Assembly: GCA_963720785.1 (NCBI GenBank)
Contig: CAVRGQ010000008.1
Coordinates: 248,001-312,000, forward strand
Source: CAVRGQ01 sp963720785
Lineage (GTDB): Bacteria; Actinomycetota; Acidimicrobiia; IMCC26256; DASPTH01
Direction of reading: 5' to 3'
Length of the DNA stretch: 64,000 bases
Every line of letters starts with the position of its first letter. Position 1 is the stretch's first letter. The notes under the pieces were generated by a model that was given only the letters and a program-made list of their open reading frames with translations, was not told the DNA's origin and ran no database searches. The position numbers and the translations under genes are program-made. Below, piece by piece: positions 37,013 to 46,482 of the stretch.

Positions 37013-39475
37013 TCAGCGCCGGCCGCCGCCTCCACCGCGACGACCACCGCGGCCGCCGCCACCGCGACGCTCGCCGCCACGGTCACCACCACGGTCACCG
37101 CCACGGCTCTCGGTCGCGGGACCGAGGTCGCCGAACTCCTCGCGTGCGACGGAGTCCCACTCGGAGTCGAACGAAGCCACTTCGACGTCGCCGTCGCTCT
37201 CGGCACGCGGCTCGCGCGGCGCACGGGGCGCACGCGCCTCGCCGTCGCCCGAAGCCTCGGCACCGGCTCCACCATCGGCGGCCGCGGGCTCGTCACCCGC
37301 GAGCGACAGCGAGAGCTTGCCCGAGTTGTCGATGTCGTCGACGCGCACGGTGACCTCGTCGCCGAGGTTCAGCACGTCCTCCACCCGCTCGACGCGCTTG
37401 CCGCGACCGAGCTTGGAGATGTGCAGCAGGCCGTCGCGGCCGGGAAGGATGTTCACGAACGCACCGAACTTGGTGACGTTCACGACCTTCCCCGTGTACT
37501 CGGCGCCGAGCTCCGCGGTGGGCGGGTCGAGGATCAGCTCGATCCGGCGACGCGCCTCCTCGACGGCCGCGCCGTCCTTGGAGCCGATGCTCACCGTGCC
37601 GACCACGCCGTCGTCGCTCACCGACACGTCGGCGCCCGTCTCCTGGGTGATCGTGTTGATGACCTTGCCCTTGGGCCCGATGACCTCGCCGATCTTGTCC
37701 ATCGGGATCTCGAAGCTGACGATCTTCGGGGCGCTGGTCTTGACGTCGTCGCGCGGGCCGTCGATCGCGGCCTCCATCACGTCGAGGATCTTCATGCGGG
37801 CGTCGCGGGCCTGGAGCAGCGCCGAGGCGAGGACGTCGGCCGGGAGGCCGTCGATCTTCGTGTCGAGCTGCAGCGCGGTGACGAAGTCACGCGTGCCGGC
37901 CACCTTGAAGTCCATGTCGCCGAACGCGTCCTCGGTACCGAGGATGTCGGTGAGCGTCGTGTACTTGCCCTCGGCGTAGACGAGGCCCATCGCGATGCCG
38001 GCGACCGGCGCCTTGAGGGGCACACCGCCGTCGAGCATCGAGAGGGTGGAACCACACACCGACGCCATCGAGGTGGAGCCGTTCGAGCTCAGGACGTCGG
38101 AGACGATCCGGAGCACGTAGGGCCACTCTTCCTGCGACGGGACCACCGGCAGCAGTGCACGCTCGGCGAGCGCGCCGTGGCCGATCTCGCGGCGCTTGGG
38201 CGAACCCACGCGGCCGGTCTCACCCGTGGAGTAGGGCGGGAAGTTGTAGTGGTGGATGTAGCGCTTGGTGGTGCCACGCAGCTCGTCGAGCCCGATGAAC
38301 TGCTCCATGCGGGGCATGCCCAGCGTGAGCACGCTGAGGACCTGGGTCTCGCCACGCTGGAAGAGGCCGGTGCCGTGGGCGGTCGGCAGGATGTCGACCT
38401 CGGCGGTGAGCTGGCGGATGTCGGTGGTGCCGCGACCGTCGATGCGCAGGCCCTCGTTCACGATGCGGCTGCGGACGACCTTCTTCTGCAGCGACCGGAA
38501 GGCGGGCTTGATCTGCTTGATGCGCGAGAGGTACTGCTGCGGCTCGTCGTCGGTGCCGCAGAGGGCGAGCACGAGGCCGCTGTAGATCTCGTCGAGACGG
38601 TTGTTGCGCTCCGTCTTGTCGGCGATGGACATCGCCTCCGACGTGGCCGCGGTGGCCTGCCCCGCGACGGCGTCGAACAGGTCGTCGTCGTAGTCGGAGT
38701 GGATCTCGTACGGGATGTCGGCGATGGGGCCGCGCTCGAGGATGACCTTGGCGCGCAGCGACTTCTGCAGCTCGATCGACGCCGCGATCCACTGCTTGGC
38801 CTCTTCGAGACCACCGGCGATGACCTCTTCGGTGACCTTGGGTGCGCCCTCTTCGTAGAGACGCCAGGTGGCCTCGGTGCCGCCGGCCTCCACCATCATG
38901 ATGGCGATGTCGCCGTTCTCGATCTGACGACCGGCCACCACCAGCTCGAAGGTGGACTCGGTGCTCTCCTCGAACGTCGGGTGGGCGATCCACTCGCTGC
39001 CCTGACGCGACAGGCGCACCGCGCCGATCGGGCCGTCGAACGGGATGCCCGACACGGTGAGGGCGGCCGAGGCGCCGTTGATCGACAGCACGTCGTGCGG
39101 GTTGACCAGGTCGGCGCCCATGATCGTGGCGACCACCTGGACCTCGTTGCGGAAGCCCTCGGGGAACGAGGGACGCAGCGGGCGGTCGGTGAGACGGCAG
39201 GTGAGGATGGCGGGCTCGCCGGGGCGACCCTCACGACGGAACACGCCGCCGGGGATCTTGCCCGCGGCGTACATCCGCTCCTCGACGTCGACCGTCAGGG
39301 GGAAGAAGTCGATGCCCTCACGGGGCTTGGAGGTGACGACGGTGCTGAGAATGACCGTGTCGCCGACCCGCACCAACACGGCGCCGTCGGCCTGGGGGGC
39401 GAGCTTGCCCGTCTCGAGGGACATCTCGAGGCCGGCCGCATTGATGGGACCGGATACGCGAATCGCGTCCGCCAT
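37013..39475 (-). CDS. pnp: Polyribonucleotide nucleotidyltransferase (PNPase)
   Basis: Phosphorolytic 3'-5' exoribonuclease, 820 residues and complete. Two RNase PH domains (first with ILTCRLTDRPLRPSFPEGF; second with FQRGETQVLSVLTLGMPRM, RREIGHGALAERALLPVVP and SDVLSSNGSTSMASVCG), KH domain (IGEVIGPKGKVINTI) and S1 domain (YTGKVVNVTKFGAFVNILPG). A Gly/Arg-rich tail (RGGDRGGDRGGERRGG) follows, which may bind RNA. The ATG at 39475 has a GAGGAG site. A structured leader separates it from rpsO. Confidence 0.97.
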   Translation of the reverse strand: MADAIRVSGPINAAGLEMSLETGKLAPQADGAVLVRVGDTVILSTVVTSKPREGIDFFPLTVDVEERMYAAGKIPGGVFRREGRPGEPAILTCRLTDRPLRPSFPEGFRNEVQVVATIMGADLVNPHDVLSINGASAALTVSGIPFDGPIGAVRLSRQGSEWIAHPTFEESTESTFELVVAGRQIENGDIAIMMVEAGGTEATWRLYEEGAPKVTEEVIAGGLEEAKQWIAASIELQKSLRAKVILERGPIADIPYEIHSDYDDDLFDAVAGQATAATSEAMSIADKTERNNRLDEIYSGLVLALCGTDDEPQQYLSRIKQIKPAFRSLQKKVVRSRIVNEGLRIDGRGTTDIRQLTAEVDILPTAHGTGLFQRGETQVLSVLTLGMPRMEQFIGLDELRGTTKRYIHHYNFPPYSTGETGRVGSPKRREIGHGALAERALLPVVPSQEEWPYVLRIVSDVLSSNGSTSMASVCGSTLSMLDGGVPLKAPVAGIAMGLVYAEGKYTTLTDILGTEDAFGDMDFKVAGTRDFVTALQLDTKIDGLPADVLASALLQARDARMKILDVMEAAIDGPRDDVKTSAPKIVSFEIPMDKIGEVIGPKGKVINTITQETGADVSVSDDGVVGTVSIGSKDGAAVEEARRRIELILDPPTAELGAEYTGKVVNVTKFGAFVNILPGRDGLLHISKLGRGKRVERVEDVLNLGDEVTVRVDDIDNSGKLSLSLAGDEPAAADGGAGAEASGDGEARAPRAPREPRAESDGDVEVASFDSEWDSVAREEFGDLGPATESRGGDRGGDRGGERRGGGGRGGRRGGGGGRR

Positions 39476-39534
39476 GGGGAACGCGCTCCTCTCTCGCCCT
39501 ATGGGGCGATCAGTGCGAGCAGCGGCGGTTCCCA

Positions 39535-39596
39535 GTTGTCGCCGTCCGAGGCGTTCACCCTCTTGCAGGGTGCCCCGGGCGGTGGCGACTGACAAC
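39535..39596 (-). promoter_or_regulatory. Structured 5' leader of pnp
   Basis: GTCGCC (39538-39543) can pair with GGCGAC (39584-39589), enclosing a perfect hairpin CACCCT-CTTGC-AGGGTG (39556-39572). Alternative pairing of GTTGTC with GACAAC would lengthen it. In several bacteria PNPase autoregulates through a cleaved leader hairpin; a similar role here is inference. Confidence 0.5.
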
Positions 39597-39629
39597 CCCC
39601 GTCCCACTCACAGGTACGTCGAATTGCGA

Positions 39630-39654
39630 GACGCCGCGCTCGGAGCGCGGCGTC
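39630..39654 (-). terminator. Hairpin between rpsO and pnp
   Basis: GACGCCGCGCTC and GAGCGCGGCGTC are perfect inverse complements around one G (25 bp). It lies 8 bp after the rpsO stop and has no T-run, so it is a partial terminator or processing site between rpsO and pnp. Confidence 0.65.
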
Positions 39655-39662
39655 TGGGGGTG

Positions 39663-39920
39663 TTACCGGCGCAGACCCAGCTTGGCGATCAGGGCCCGGT
39701 ACCGCTCGACGTCGTTCGACTTCAAGTAGTCGAGCAGACGGCGACGACGCCCGACCAGCATCAGCAACCCACGGCGCGAGTGGTGGTCCTTCTTGTGGAC
39801 CTTCAGGTGCTCCGTGAGGTGGTTGATCCGCTCGGTGAGCAGCGCCACCTGGACCTCCGTGGAACCAGTGTCGGTCTCGTGGAGGCGGTTGTCGGCGATG
39901 GTCGCGGTGGTATCGGGCAT
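39663..39920 (-). CDS. rpsO: 30S ribosomal protein S15
   Basis: 85 residues, slightly short but complete. TGSTEVQVALLTERINHLTEHL, KDHHSRRGLLMLVGRRRRLLDYL and RYRALIAKLGLRR match S15 throughout. The ATG at 39920 gives the short N-terminus MPDTTATIADN; the frame continues open upstream into the phosphoesterase gene. It is followed by a hairpin and pnp. Confidence 0.97.
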   Translation of the reverse strand: MPDTTATIADNRLHETDTGSTEVQVALLTERINHLTEHLKVHKKDHHSRRGLLMLVGRRRRLLDYLKSNDVERYRALIAKLGLRR

Positions 39921-40020
39921 GTGGTGCCAGGACTTTCTGTGCCAGGTTCTTACGGGAGGATCTGCAACGGCGCTCGGGCCACGCCCCGGAAGGGGGTCGG
40001 ACGAACGCCAGCGGGTCAGA

Positions 40021-41309
40021 CTACACGCTGAGCAGCCGGTCAGGTGATCCAGGGTCGGTGGGAAGCCTCGGGATACTTGGCTTGCGAGGAGCTCGGCGAG
40101 GTCCTCCCGGAGGCGGAACGGGTCCGACGCCGCCCCGCCGCCCGTTCCCAGCAGCGGCGTGGACGCGCCGTCGCAGCCGGGGTCGTAGCGGACGGTGACC
40201 GCCTCGGGGTCGAAGCCCAGGCCGGCGTCGGGAGTGCGGGCGGCGAGGGTGGCCCCCAGGTTGGCCGCGTGGCGGTCGCGGGGCGTCAGGAACCAGGTGT
40301 CGGTGTCGGTTCCCGGGCCCCGGGCGGGGGCCCCGAGGAACCGCCACTCCAGGAACCGCAGGATCGAGGTGTGGTCGTACACGCCGTGGGCGACCGCGCC
40401 CGGCCGGGCGTAGGGCGAGGCCACGATCGTGGGCACCCGGAACCCGGCGAGGCCGAAGCTGGTGTCGAGGTCGCGCGTGGCCCGGGCGTCGTGCAGCAAC
40501 GGCGGGCGCACGTGGTCGAAGAAGCCGCCCCACTCGTCGTAGGTGAGGACGAACGCCCCCCGCTCCCACTGCGGCGACTCCGCGAAGGCGTTGAACACCT
40601 CACGGATGAAGGCCTGGCCGACCCGGATGTCACCCTCGGTGTGGTCGTCGGAGCGCAGGTCACCGGCGAAGCCCGGCTGCACGAACACGACGTTGGGCAG
40701 CGTGCCCGCCATGAGCGACGCGAACGAGTGGTCGCACACCGTGAAGCGCCGGGCCAGGTGGGCGTGCACCGGCACGTCGTGGGCGTCGAACCAGCCCAAG
40801 GCGTACTCGTCGTTGCCGCTGCCCGGAGCGAGGAAGCCCTCGGAGAGCTCGATGCGTCCCGCGAACCAGCCGTGCCCGGGGACCGGGTGCCCGCACCCGC
40901 GGTAGGGGTGCGGCTCGGCCGCGCTGCGGACGAGATGGTGGGTGCGCACCTGCTTGCCGGCGGCGTCGGGGTAGGCGAGGTCGGTGCGGGCGTCGACGCG
41001 GAACTTCGAGCCGTAGCGCCGCCGGCCGGCCTCCAGGTACTGCTCGTCGGCGCCGAGCCAGCCCAGGTAGTGGTCGAACGACCGGTTCTCCATCATGAGC
41101 ACGACGACGGTGTCGATGGGCGCGTCGGCCGCGGCGTGGTCGAGCAGCGATCCCTGCGGCAGGCGCTCACGCGCCGACCGCACCAGGGGCACCGCGCCCG
41201 CTTCGAAGGCCCCCGGTTCGAAGGCCCCCGCTTCGAAGGCCGGCCCGCCGGCGACCGCGAGCCCACCGGCGACGGCGGCGGCGGTGCGCAGGAACTCCCT
41301 GCGTCTCAC
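40021..41309 (-). CDS. Secreted phosphoesterase of the phospholipase C / acid phosphatase family
   Basis: About 430 residues. A twin-arginine signal (RRREFLRTAAAVAGG) is followed by a repeat GAFEPGAFEAGA. The catalytic domain starts IDTVVVLMMENRSFDHYLGW and continues with NDEYALGWFDAHDVP, SFASLMAGTLPN, VLTYDEWGGFFDHVRPP and YDHTSILRFLEWRF, typical of PF04185. It may release phosphate from phospholipids or phosphate monoesters. The GTG at 41309 overlaps the ribF stop (GTGA). In the sequence as given, the frame runs on into rpsO with no stop; a shift near 40070 would end it at 40021. It interrupts the usual ribF-rpsO order. Confidence 0.8.
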
Positions 41310-42272
41310 CCGGTGGCACCCACGATCCGGCGCGTGTCCTCCACGTCGCGGCGCATCTGCGCCACCAGCGCGTCGATCGACTCGAACTTGATCTCACCGC
41401 GGAGCCGCTCGACGAAGCGCACTGCCACCTCCTGCCCGTAGAGGTCTCCGGAGAAGTCCAGCACGTGCGCTTCGAGCAACGACGCATCCTGGTGCTCGTA
41501 GAACGTGGGGCGCCGACCGAGTGAGATGGCGGTGACCCGCTCGACGCCGTCCTCGGCCACGAACGAGCCGGCGTAGATGCCGTCGGCGGGGAGCATGCAG
41601 CGGGCCGGCACCGCCACGTTGGCCGTGGGGAACCCGAGCTCCCGACCGCGCTGGTCGCCCTGCTGGACGATGCCGCGCACCTCGTGCGGGCGGCCGAGCA
41701 TGCGCGCCGCGCCCACGACGTCGCCCTCGGCGAGCCGCGCCCGCGTGTTGGTGGACGAGTAGACCGTGCCGCCGGGCGCGGCCTCGAGCCCGACCCCGAG
41801 CACCTCGAAGCCGAACTCGCGCCCGACACGCTGGAGCATCTCCACGCTGCCACCGCGCGCCCGCCCGAAGTGGAAGTCGGCACCGACCACGATCACCCGC
41901 ACGTTCGCGGCGTCGACCAGCACCTCCTGCACGAAGTCCTCGGCCGTCTCCCGGCTGCGCGCCTCGTCGAAGCGGAGCACGTGCACGACGTCGAGATAGC
42001 CGGTCGCGGCGAGGAGCTCGAGCTTCTGCTGCGGCGTGGTGAGCAGCCGTGGCGCGGAGTCGGGGCGCACGACCTCGGCCGGGTGACGGTCGAAGGTGAT
42101 GCACACCGCGGCGAGGCCCACGCGCGTCGGCGAGCTCGCGCACCAGGCGCAGCACCGCGTGGTGACCCCGGTGCACGCCGTCGTACACGCCGATGGTGAC
42201 GACCGCGCCGCCCGCGCGCGACACCGGCGCGATCGCCTCACGCAGGTCGTCGAGCGCGGTCACGATCCTCAT
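41306..42272 (-). CDS. ribF: Bifunctional riboflavin kinase / FAD synthetase, frameshifted
   Basis: Makes FMN and FAD from riboflavin. N-terminal nucleotidyltransferase: VVTIGVYDGVHRGHHAVLRL then, after a shift near 42122, CITFDRHPAEVVRPD and VIVVGADFHFGRARGGS with STNTRARLAEGDVVGAARML. C-terminal kinase: GRELGFPTANVAVP and LEAHVLDFSGDLYGQEVAV. About 321 residues, normal. The ATG at 42272 has GGAGGGGAG. It follows truB by 37 bp. Confidence 0.93.
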
Positions 42273-42309
42273 GCAGCTCCCCTCCGCTTTCTTCCTACGA
42301 TCCCGGTTC

Positions 42310-43200
42310 CTACGATTCCTGGCCCGCCGGCGCGACGACCACCGCGGGCTTGCATCCTGCCCCACGCCGCTCGTACACCGCGAGCAGATCGCCCTGCTCC
42401 CCCACCAACGCGAAGGGGCCGTCGCCCGCGATGGCCAGGGTGCCGGGCGCGAAGGAGAGCCCGTGGGCGATGCCACGGGCGGTCTCGGCGTCGACGTCGA
42501 CGCGCTCGAGGTCGCGCATGGCCTCGGCGAGCGGCACCACCGCGGCGAGCGGATCGGCCTCGATCGCCTCGAGCGAACGGGCCTCGTCGAGGGTGAACGA
42601 CCCGACCCGCAGGCGGCGCAGCTCCATGAGGTGGGCGAAACCCCCGAGCGCCTCGCCGAGGTCGGCGGCGAGCGTGCGCACGTAAGTGCCGCTGCCGCAC
42701 TCGACCAGCACCCCGGCCTCGGGGTACGGCCCCTCGGTGAAGTCCTCCAGCGCGAACACGTCGACGTGCACCGGGCGCAGCTGACGCTCGACCTCTTCGC
42801 CCTTGCGGGCGATCTCGTGCAGGCGACGACCCCCGATCTTCACCGCCGACACCATCGGCGGGAGCTGGAGGATGTCGCCGACGAACGCGGGCATCGCCGC
42901 GGCCACCTCGTCGCGTGTGACGGGCATCGGGCGCTGGTCGACGATCTCACCCGCCGCGTCGAGCGTGGTGGTGGCGATGCCGAACTTCACCCGGCCGCGG
43001 TAGGCCTTGCCTTGCTCCTGCAGGTACCGCAGCAGCCGGGTGGCGCGCCCGAGGCCGACGAGCAGCACGCCCGTTGCGTCGGGGTCGAGGGTGCCCGCGT
43101 GACCGACCTTGCGCTGGCCGTACACCTTGCGCAACTTGCCGACGACGTCGTGCGACGTCCATCCCGCGGGTTTGTCGACCACCACCAGGCCGTCGTGCAC
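42310..43200 (-). CDS. truB: tRNA pseudouridine(55) synthase
   Basis: 296 residues, intact. KPAGWTSHDVVGKLR, catalytic Asp in GHAGTLDPDATGVLLVGLG, YRGRVKFGIATTTLDAAGEI, and SGTYVRTLAADLGEALG are family blocks. A C-terminal PUA-like region follows. The start is a GTG at 43200. It lies 27 bp after the DHH phosphoesterase and belongs to the rbfA-DHH-truB-ribF run. Confidence 0.96.
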   Translation of the reverse strand: MHDGLVVVDKPAGWTSHDVVGKLRKVYGQRKVGHAGTLDPDATGVLLVGLGRATRLLRYLQEQGKAYRGRVKFGIATTTLDAAGEIVDQRPMPVTRDEVAAAMPAFVGDILQLPPMVSAVKIGGRRLHEIARKGEEVERQLRPVHVDVFALEDFTEGPYPEAGVLVECGSGTYVRTLAADLGEALGGFAHLMELRRLRVGSFTLDEARSLEAIEADPLAAVVPLAEAMRDLERVDVDAETARGIAHGLSFAPGTLAIAGDGPFALVGEQGDLLAVYERRGAGCKPAVVVAPAGQES

Positions 43201-43227
43201 AGCAACTCCGCTTCTTCGCCCGCGCGC

Positions 43228-44217
43228 TCAGGCGGGGATCGCGCTGCGGATCCGCTCGAGCACCTCGGCGGCCGGGTCGGTGGACTCGAAGCCGGCGGCG
43301 TAGCGGTGCCCGCCGCCCCCGTTGGCCACCGCGATCTCGCGCACGTCGACGTCGCCGAGCGACCGCAGGCTCACGCGGATGCTGCCGTCGTGGTCTTCCT
43401 TGAGCACGCAGGTGACGTCGGCCTCGGTGGCGCGGCGCAGGATGTCGATGAGGCCCTCGATCTCCTCCATGGTGACGTCGTGGCGCTGCAGCATGTCCTG
43501 GGTGACGATCGTCGACACGAAGCGCCGCTCGGTGTCGAGCTCGGCCGCGGCGAGCGCCTCGCCGAGCACCTTCAGGTAGGCGAAGCGGTGCTCCTCGAAG
43601 AGCATCCGCGAGAGACGTGCGATCGGTACGTCGAAGGTGACGAGCTCGCGGGCGAGGTCGAACACGCTCGGCGAGGTGGTCTCGTACTGGAAGCGGCCGG
43701 TGTCGCACACCAGCGCGGCGTAGAGCGCGACCGCGGCGTCGGTGGTGAGCGGCAGGCTCAGCTCGAGCACCAGGCGGCGCACCATGACGCCAGTGGCGGC
43801 CGCACCCGGGTCGATCACGTTGATCGTGCCGAAGCGGGTGTTCGAGACGTGGTGGTCGAGCACGATCAGCTCACGTGCGGCCTTGGCCGCGGGCTCGAGG
43901 TCGCCGAGACGCCCCGAGGAGCCGCAGTCGAAGGTGACCATCACGTCGGGCTCGCTCGGGAACTCGCCAGGCGCGGTGAGCAGCTCGAGGCCCGGCAGCT
44001 CGCGGTAATGGGGTGCCACCACGAACGGCGACGGGAACGACGCCACGACGTCGCGCCCGGCGGCGCGCAGCACGTGGAAGAGGCCGAGCATGGAACCCAA
44101 CGCGTCGCCGTCGGGGTTGACGTGGCATGCCAGCGCGATGGTGCGCGCACCCGCGATCGCGGCGGCGGCGTCGCCGAGCGACTGCTCCACTCCCGCGTGC
44201 GGATCCGTTGCACTCAC
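43228..44217 (-). CDS. DHH-family phosphoesterase (NrnA-like oligoribonuclease / pAp phosphatase)
   Basis: 329 residues. Metal-binding blocks ALACHVNPDGDALGSMLG, VTFDCGSSGRLGD, ELIVLDHHVSNTRFG and the C-terminal DHHA1 motif VANGGGGHRYAAG are complete. NrnA-type enzymes degrade nano-RNA and 3'-phosphoadenosine-5'-phosphate, the by-product of PAPS reduction; here sulfate is reduced by an APS-type enzyme, so nano-RNA is the more likely substrate. The GTG at 44217 overlaps the rbfA stop. Confidence 0.93.
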   Translation of the reverse strand: MSATDPHAGVEQSLGDAAAAIAGARTIALACHVNPDGDALGSMLGLFHVLRAAGRDVVASFPSPFVVAPHYRELPGLELLTAPGEFPSEPDVMVTFDCGSSGRLGDLEPAAKAARELIVLDHHVSNTRFGTINVIDPGAAATGVMVRRLVLELSLPLTTDAAVALYAALVCDTGRFQYETTSPSVFDLARELVTFDVPIARLSRMLFEEHRFAYLKVLGEALAAAELDTERRFVSTIVTQDMLQRHDVTMEEIEGLIDILRRATEADVTCVLKEDHDGSIRVSLRSLGDVDVREIAVANGGGGHRYAAGFESTDPAAEVLERIRSAIPA

Positions 44218-44738
44218 CCGGCATCCTCCTCGTCGCCGAGGCCGTCGGTGGGGCCGTCGGCTGCGCCCACGCCGGGGCTGCGGTACTGGGCGCGCATCAC
44301 GTCGTCGGCCAGCAACGGATCGTACATGGGGTCGTCTTTGTGGAGCTCGCGGATGATCGCGTCGATGCGGTTGCCGGTGGCGATCGACGGGTCGGCCTTG
44401 AACACCAGCTCCGGCGTGTACTTCAGGCGCACCTGGCGACCGAGCTCGGCGCGCAGGTGCGGCGCGGCGGACTTCAGCGCGCTCTCGAGGTCCACGCGCT
44501 GCTCCGGGTCGAGCTCGCCGATGACGGCGCGGTGCTTGCCGCCCGCGCCGGTGCGCCCCATCGCGGAGTAGTACACGGTGGCGAAGCGCAGGTCACCGGT
44601 GACCTCCACGCCGGTGATCGTGACCATGCCGAGGCGCGGGTCGTTCAGCCGCTCGAGCTCGTCACCGAGTGTCTCGCGCACCACCTCGTTGACGCGCGCG
44701 ACGCGCGGGTACCGCTTCGGAGAGCCGTGCTTGCTCAC
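44214..44738 (-). CDS. rbfA: 30S ribosome-binding factor RbfA
   Basis: 174 residues. ARVNEVVRETLGDELERLND, MVTITGVEVTGDLRFATVYYS and APHLRAELGRQVRLKYTPEL are the KH-like RbfA core that binds the immature 30S subunit; the C-terminus after FKADPSIATGNRID is an extension of about 50 residues. The GTG at 44738 overlaps the DUF503 stop, and its stop overlaps the DHH gene. The DHH gene also starts with GTG. Confidence 0.95.
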   Translation of the reverse strand: MSKHGSPKRYPRVARVNEVVRETLGDELERLNDPRLGMVTITGVEVTGDLRFATVYYSAMGRTGAGGKHRAVIGELDPEQRVDLESALKSAAPHLRAELGRQVRLKYTPELVFKADPSIATGNRIDAIIRELHKDDPMYDPLLADDVMRAQYRSPGVGAADGPTDGLGDEEDAG

Positions 44739-45076
44739 GACAACACCTCGTGGTCCAGGATGGCGCCGTCGAGGATCCCGTCGGGATCGAGCCAGGCGAC
44801 TTCGGCGCCGAGCAGCTCGACCCCGGCCGCGGACGCCACGAACCGCTCGACGGTGTCGCGCACCTCGCGGACGCGGTCGTCGGTGGCCGCCACGATCGCG
44901 ACGCCGATCTCGGCCCGTTGCCACTGATCGAGGTGCCCCGTCTCGGCCACCGACAGGTGGAACCGGTGACGCAGCCCGTCGACAATCGGGCGGATCACGG
45001 CGCGCTTCGCCTTCAGCGACCGGCTCTCCGGCACGTGGAGATCGAAGGTGATCGCGGCGGCATGCACGCCCACCAT
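44735..45076 (-). CDS. DUF503 (YlxP-like) protein
   Basis: 113 residues. ITFDLHVPESRSLKAKRAVI and FHLSVAETGHLDQWQRAEIG are the conserved blocks of YlxP, a ribosome-associated small protein usually found between infB and rbfA. The ATG at 45076 is the best start. Here infB is separated from it by two extra genes. Function is not fully established; it is probably involved in ribosome assembly. Confidence 0.93.
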   Translation of the reverse strand: MVGVHAAAITFDLHVPESRSLKAKRAVIRPIVDGLRHRFHLSVAETGHLDQWQRAEIGVAIVAATDDRVREVRDTVERFVASAAGVELLGAEVAWLDPDGILDGAILDHEVLS

Positions 45077-45120
45077 TGAACACCCCCCGCGCGACCGGGT
45101 GGGCACCGCGGCCCTTCGGC

Positions 45121-46398
45121 TCAGTTCCGCCGCCGCTCGACGGACCAGAGCGCGGCGATGACGTCGTTCACGTGCAAGGGGTCACCCGCCCATCGCGACA
45201 CCACGGTGGACGGGGTGATCGTCACTCCGCGAGCGAGATTGCCCCGAGCCACCGCATTCTCGCGGCCGTGCAGATCGGCCGGAGCTCGGAGTATCTCGCC
45301 GTTCGGATCGACTGCGACCAGCGCGCCCGAGCCGTCGCGCAACAGCCCCCACCGGCCCTCGTGCACCAGGCGGTGGTGGAACGAGCACAGCTCCGCAAGG
45401 TTGACCAACTCGTTGCGACCACCGTGGGCGCGGTGCCGCAGGTGGTGCACGTCGGTGAAGTGGTGCTCGCCGCAGCCCGGGAACGCACACCCGCGGTCTC
45501 GAGCGTGCACCGCTCGGCGCAGCGCCGGCGGGATCGACGGCGAACGCGAACTCACGTTGACCGGCCGACCCGTGTCGTCGTCGAGCATCCACACGATCGA
45601 CGCGTCGCACGCGACGCGCCGCGCGGTCTCCGGCGGGATCGCGGGCCCACCATCGATCTCGCACACTCCCCCGGTGTCGTCACCCGCCAGCACGTCGGCA
45701 TCGATGTGGATCACGACCTGGTGCCGCTCGTTCCCGCGACGCGCCTGCGGACCGTGGGCGAGCACGGTCTCGGCCATGAGCGCAAGGGCATCGGCGTTGT
45801 TCGCCGCCGCGCCCGACCGGCGCAGCACGTCGATCGCCTGCAGGACGACGGCGCCGAGATCCGCGGTGAGTCGTCCGTTGACGACGAGCATGCCGTCGTG
45901 GTCCCAGTCGCCACGGAAGTACCGCTGCACGTGATGCTCGTTGTGGTCGTCCAGCTCCTCGTCGAGCGAGCGGCAGCGTCGGTATGCCCGCACCGAGCGC
46001 TCGACCTGCGCTGCAGTCGCGTGGAGCACGAGCGCGACCAACGCTTCCTCGTTCTCCGCGTTCGCGATCCGGGTGATCGCACGCACCTTGGAGTAGCTCA
46101 GCCGGCCGGCCGCGAAGTGCTCGGTGACGAGTGGCAGCACGCGCAAAGCGTGCGCGACCCGAAGCTTGTCCTGGGCGGATCGCACGTCGAGCGCGCAGTG
46201 CCAACTCAACCAGTGTGCGCAGGTACGGCTCCCCCACTGCTCGTACCCGCGACGCTCGTCGAACTCGGCGACGAGTTGCAACCAGCGGCATTCTCCGGCG
46301 GCAAGGTGCCCAGCCAGTTCGGTGATCTCGGCTTCGATGCGTTCCAACGGCATCGCTTCCGGAACGAGGATCTCCCTGCGCACTTCCCGCGTGTCCAT
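45121..46398 (-). CDS. DUF222 / HNH endonuclease protein (13E12-type), SOS-controlled
   Basis: 425 residues. The N-terminal DUF222 domain (FDERRGYEQWGSRTCAHWL, AQDKLRVAHALRVLPLVTE, GRLSYSKVRAITRIA) is followed by an HNH nuclease motif (RDRGCAFPGCGEHHFTDVHH, HGGRNELVNLAELCSFHHRL) with two zinc Cys. The ATG at 46398 has a GGAGG site. An SOS box overlaps the predicted transcription start. Related 13E12 genes are LexA-controlled in mycobacteria. Its biological role is unknown. It interrupts infB-DUF503 order and is flanked by non-cluster DNA, so it was probably inserted. Confidence 0.88.
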   Translation of the reverse strand: MDTREVRREILVPEAMPLERIEAEITELAGHLAAGECRWLQLVAEFDERRGYEQWGSRTCAHWLSWHCALDVRSAQDKLRVAHALRVLPLVTEHFAAGRLSYSKVRAITRIANAENEEALVALVLHATAAQVERSVRAYRRCRSLDEELDDHNEHHVQRYFRGDWDHDGMLVVNGRLTADLGAVVLQAIDVLRRSGAAANNADALALMAETVLAHGPQARRGNERHQVVIHIDADVLAGDDTGGVCEIDGGPAIPPETARRVACDASIVWMLDDDTGRPVNVSSRSPSIPPALRRAVHARDRGCAFPGCGEHHFTDVHHLRHRAHGGRNELVNLAELCSFHHRLVHEGRWGLLRDGSGALVAVDPNGEILRAPADLHGRENAVARGNLARGVTITPSTVVSRWAGDPLHVNDVIAALWSVERRRN

Positions 46399-46429
46399 GC
46401 ATCCTCCGCTCAGACCCTGGGGAAGTGAT

Positions 46430-46473
46430 CGAACGTGTGTTCGCATCCTAGCGGGACCAGGCGGCCGGAGCAA
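46430..46473 (-). promoter_or_regulatory. Promoter with SOS box for the DUF222-HNH gene
   Basis: On the minus strand TTGCTC (46468-46473), a 17-nt spacer, TAGGAT (46445-46450), then the canonical LexA box CGAACACACGTTCG (46430-46443) covering the predicted start site. The box is 32 bp upstream of the ATG. All three elements are close to consensus for actinobacteria. Confidence 0.88.
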
Positions 46474-46482
46474 CCCCCAATG

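Noticed and set aside
45121..46398. HNH domain considered as intein, homing endonuclease or restriction system
   Set aside because: It is a free-standing gene with DUF222 in front, no methylase and no split host gene around it.
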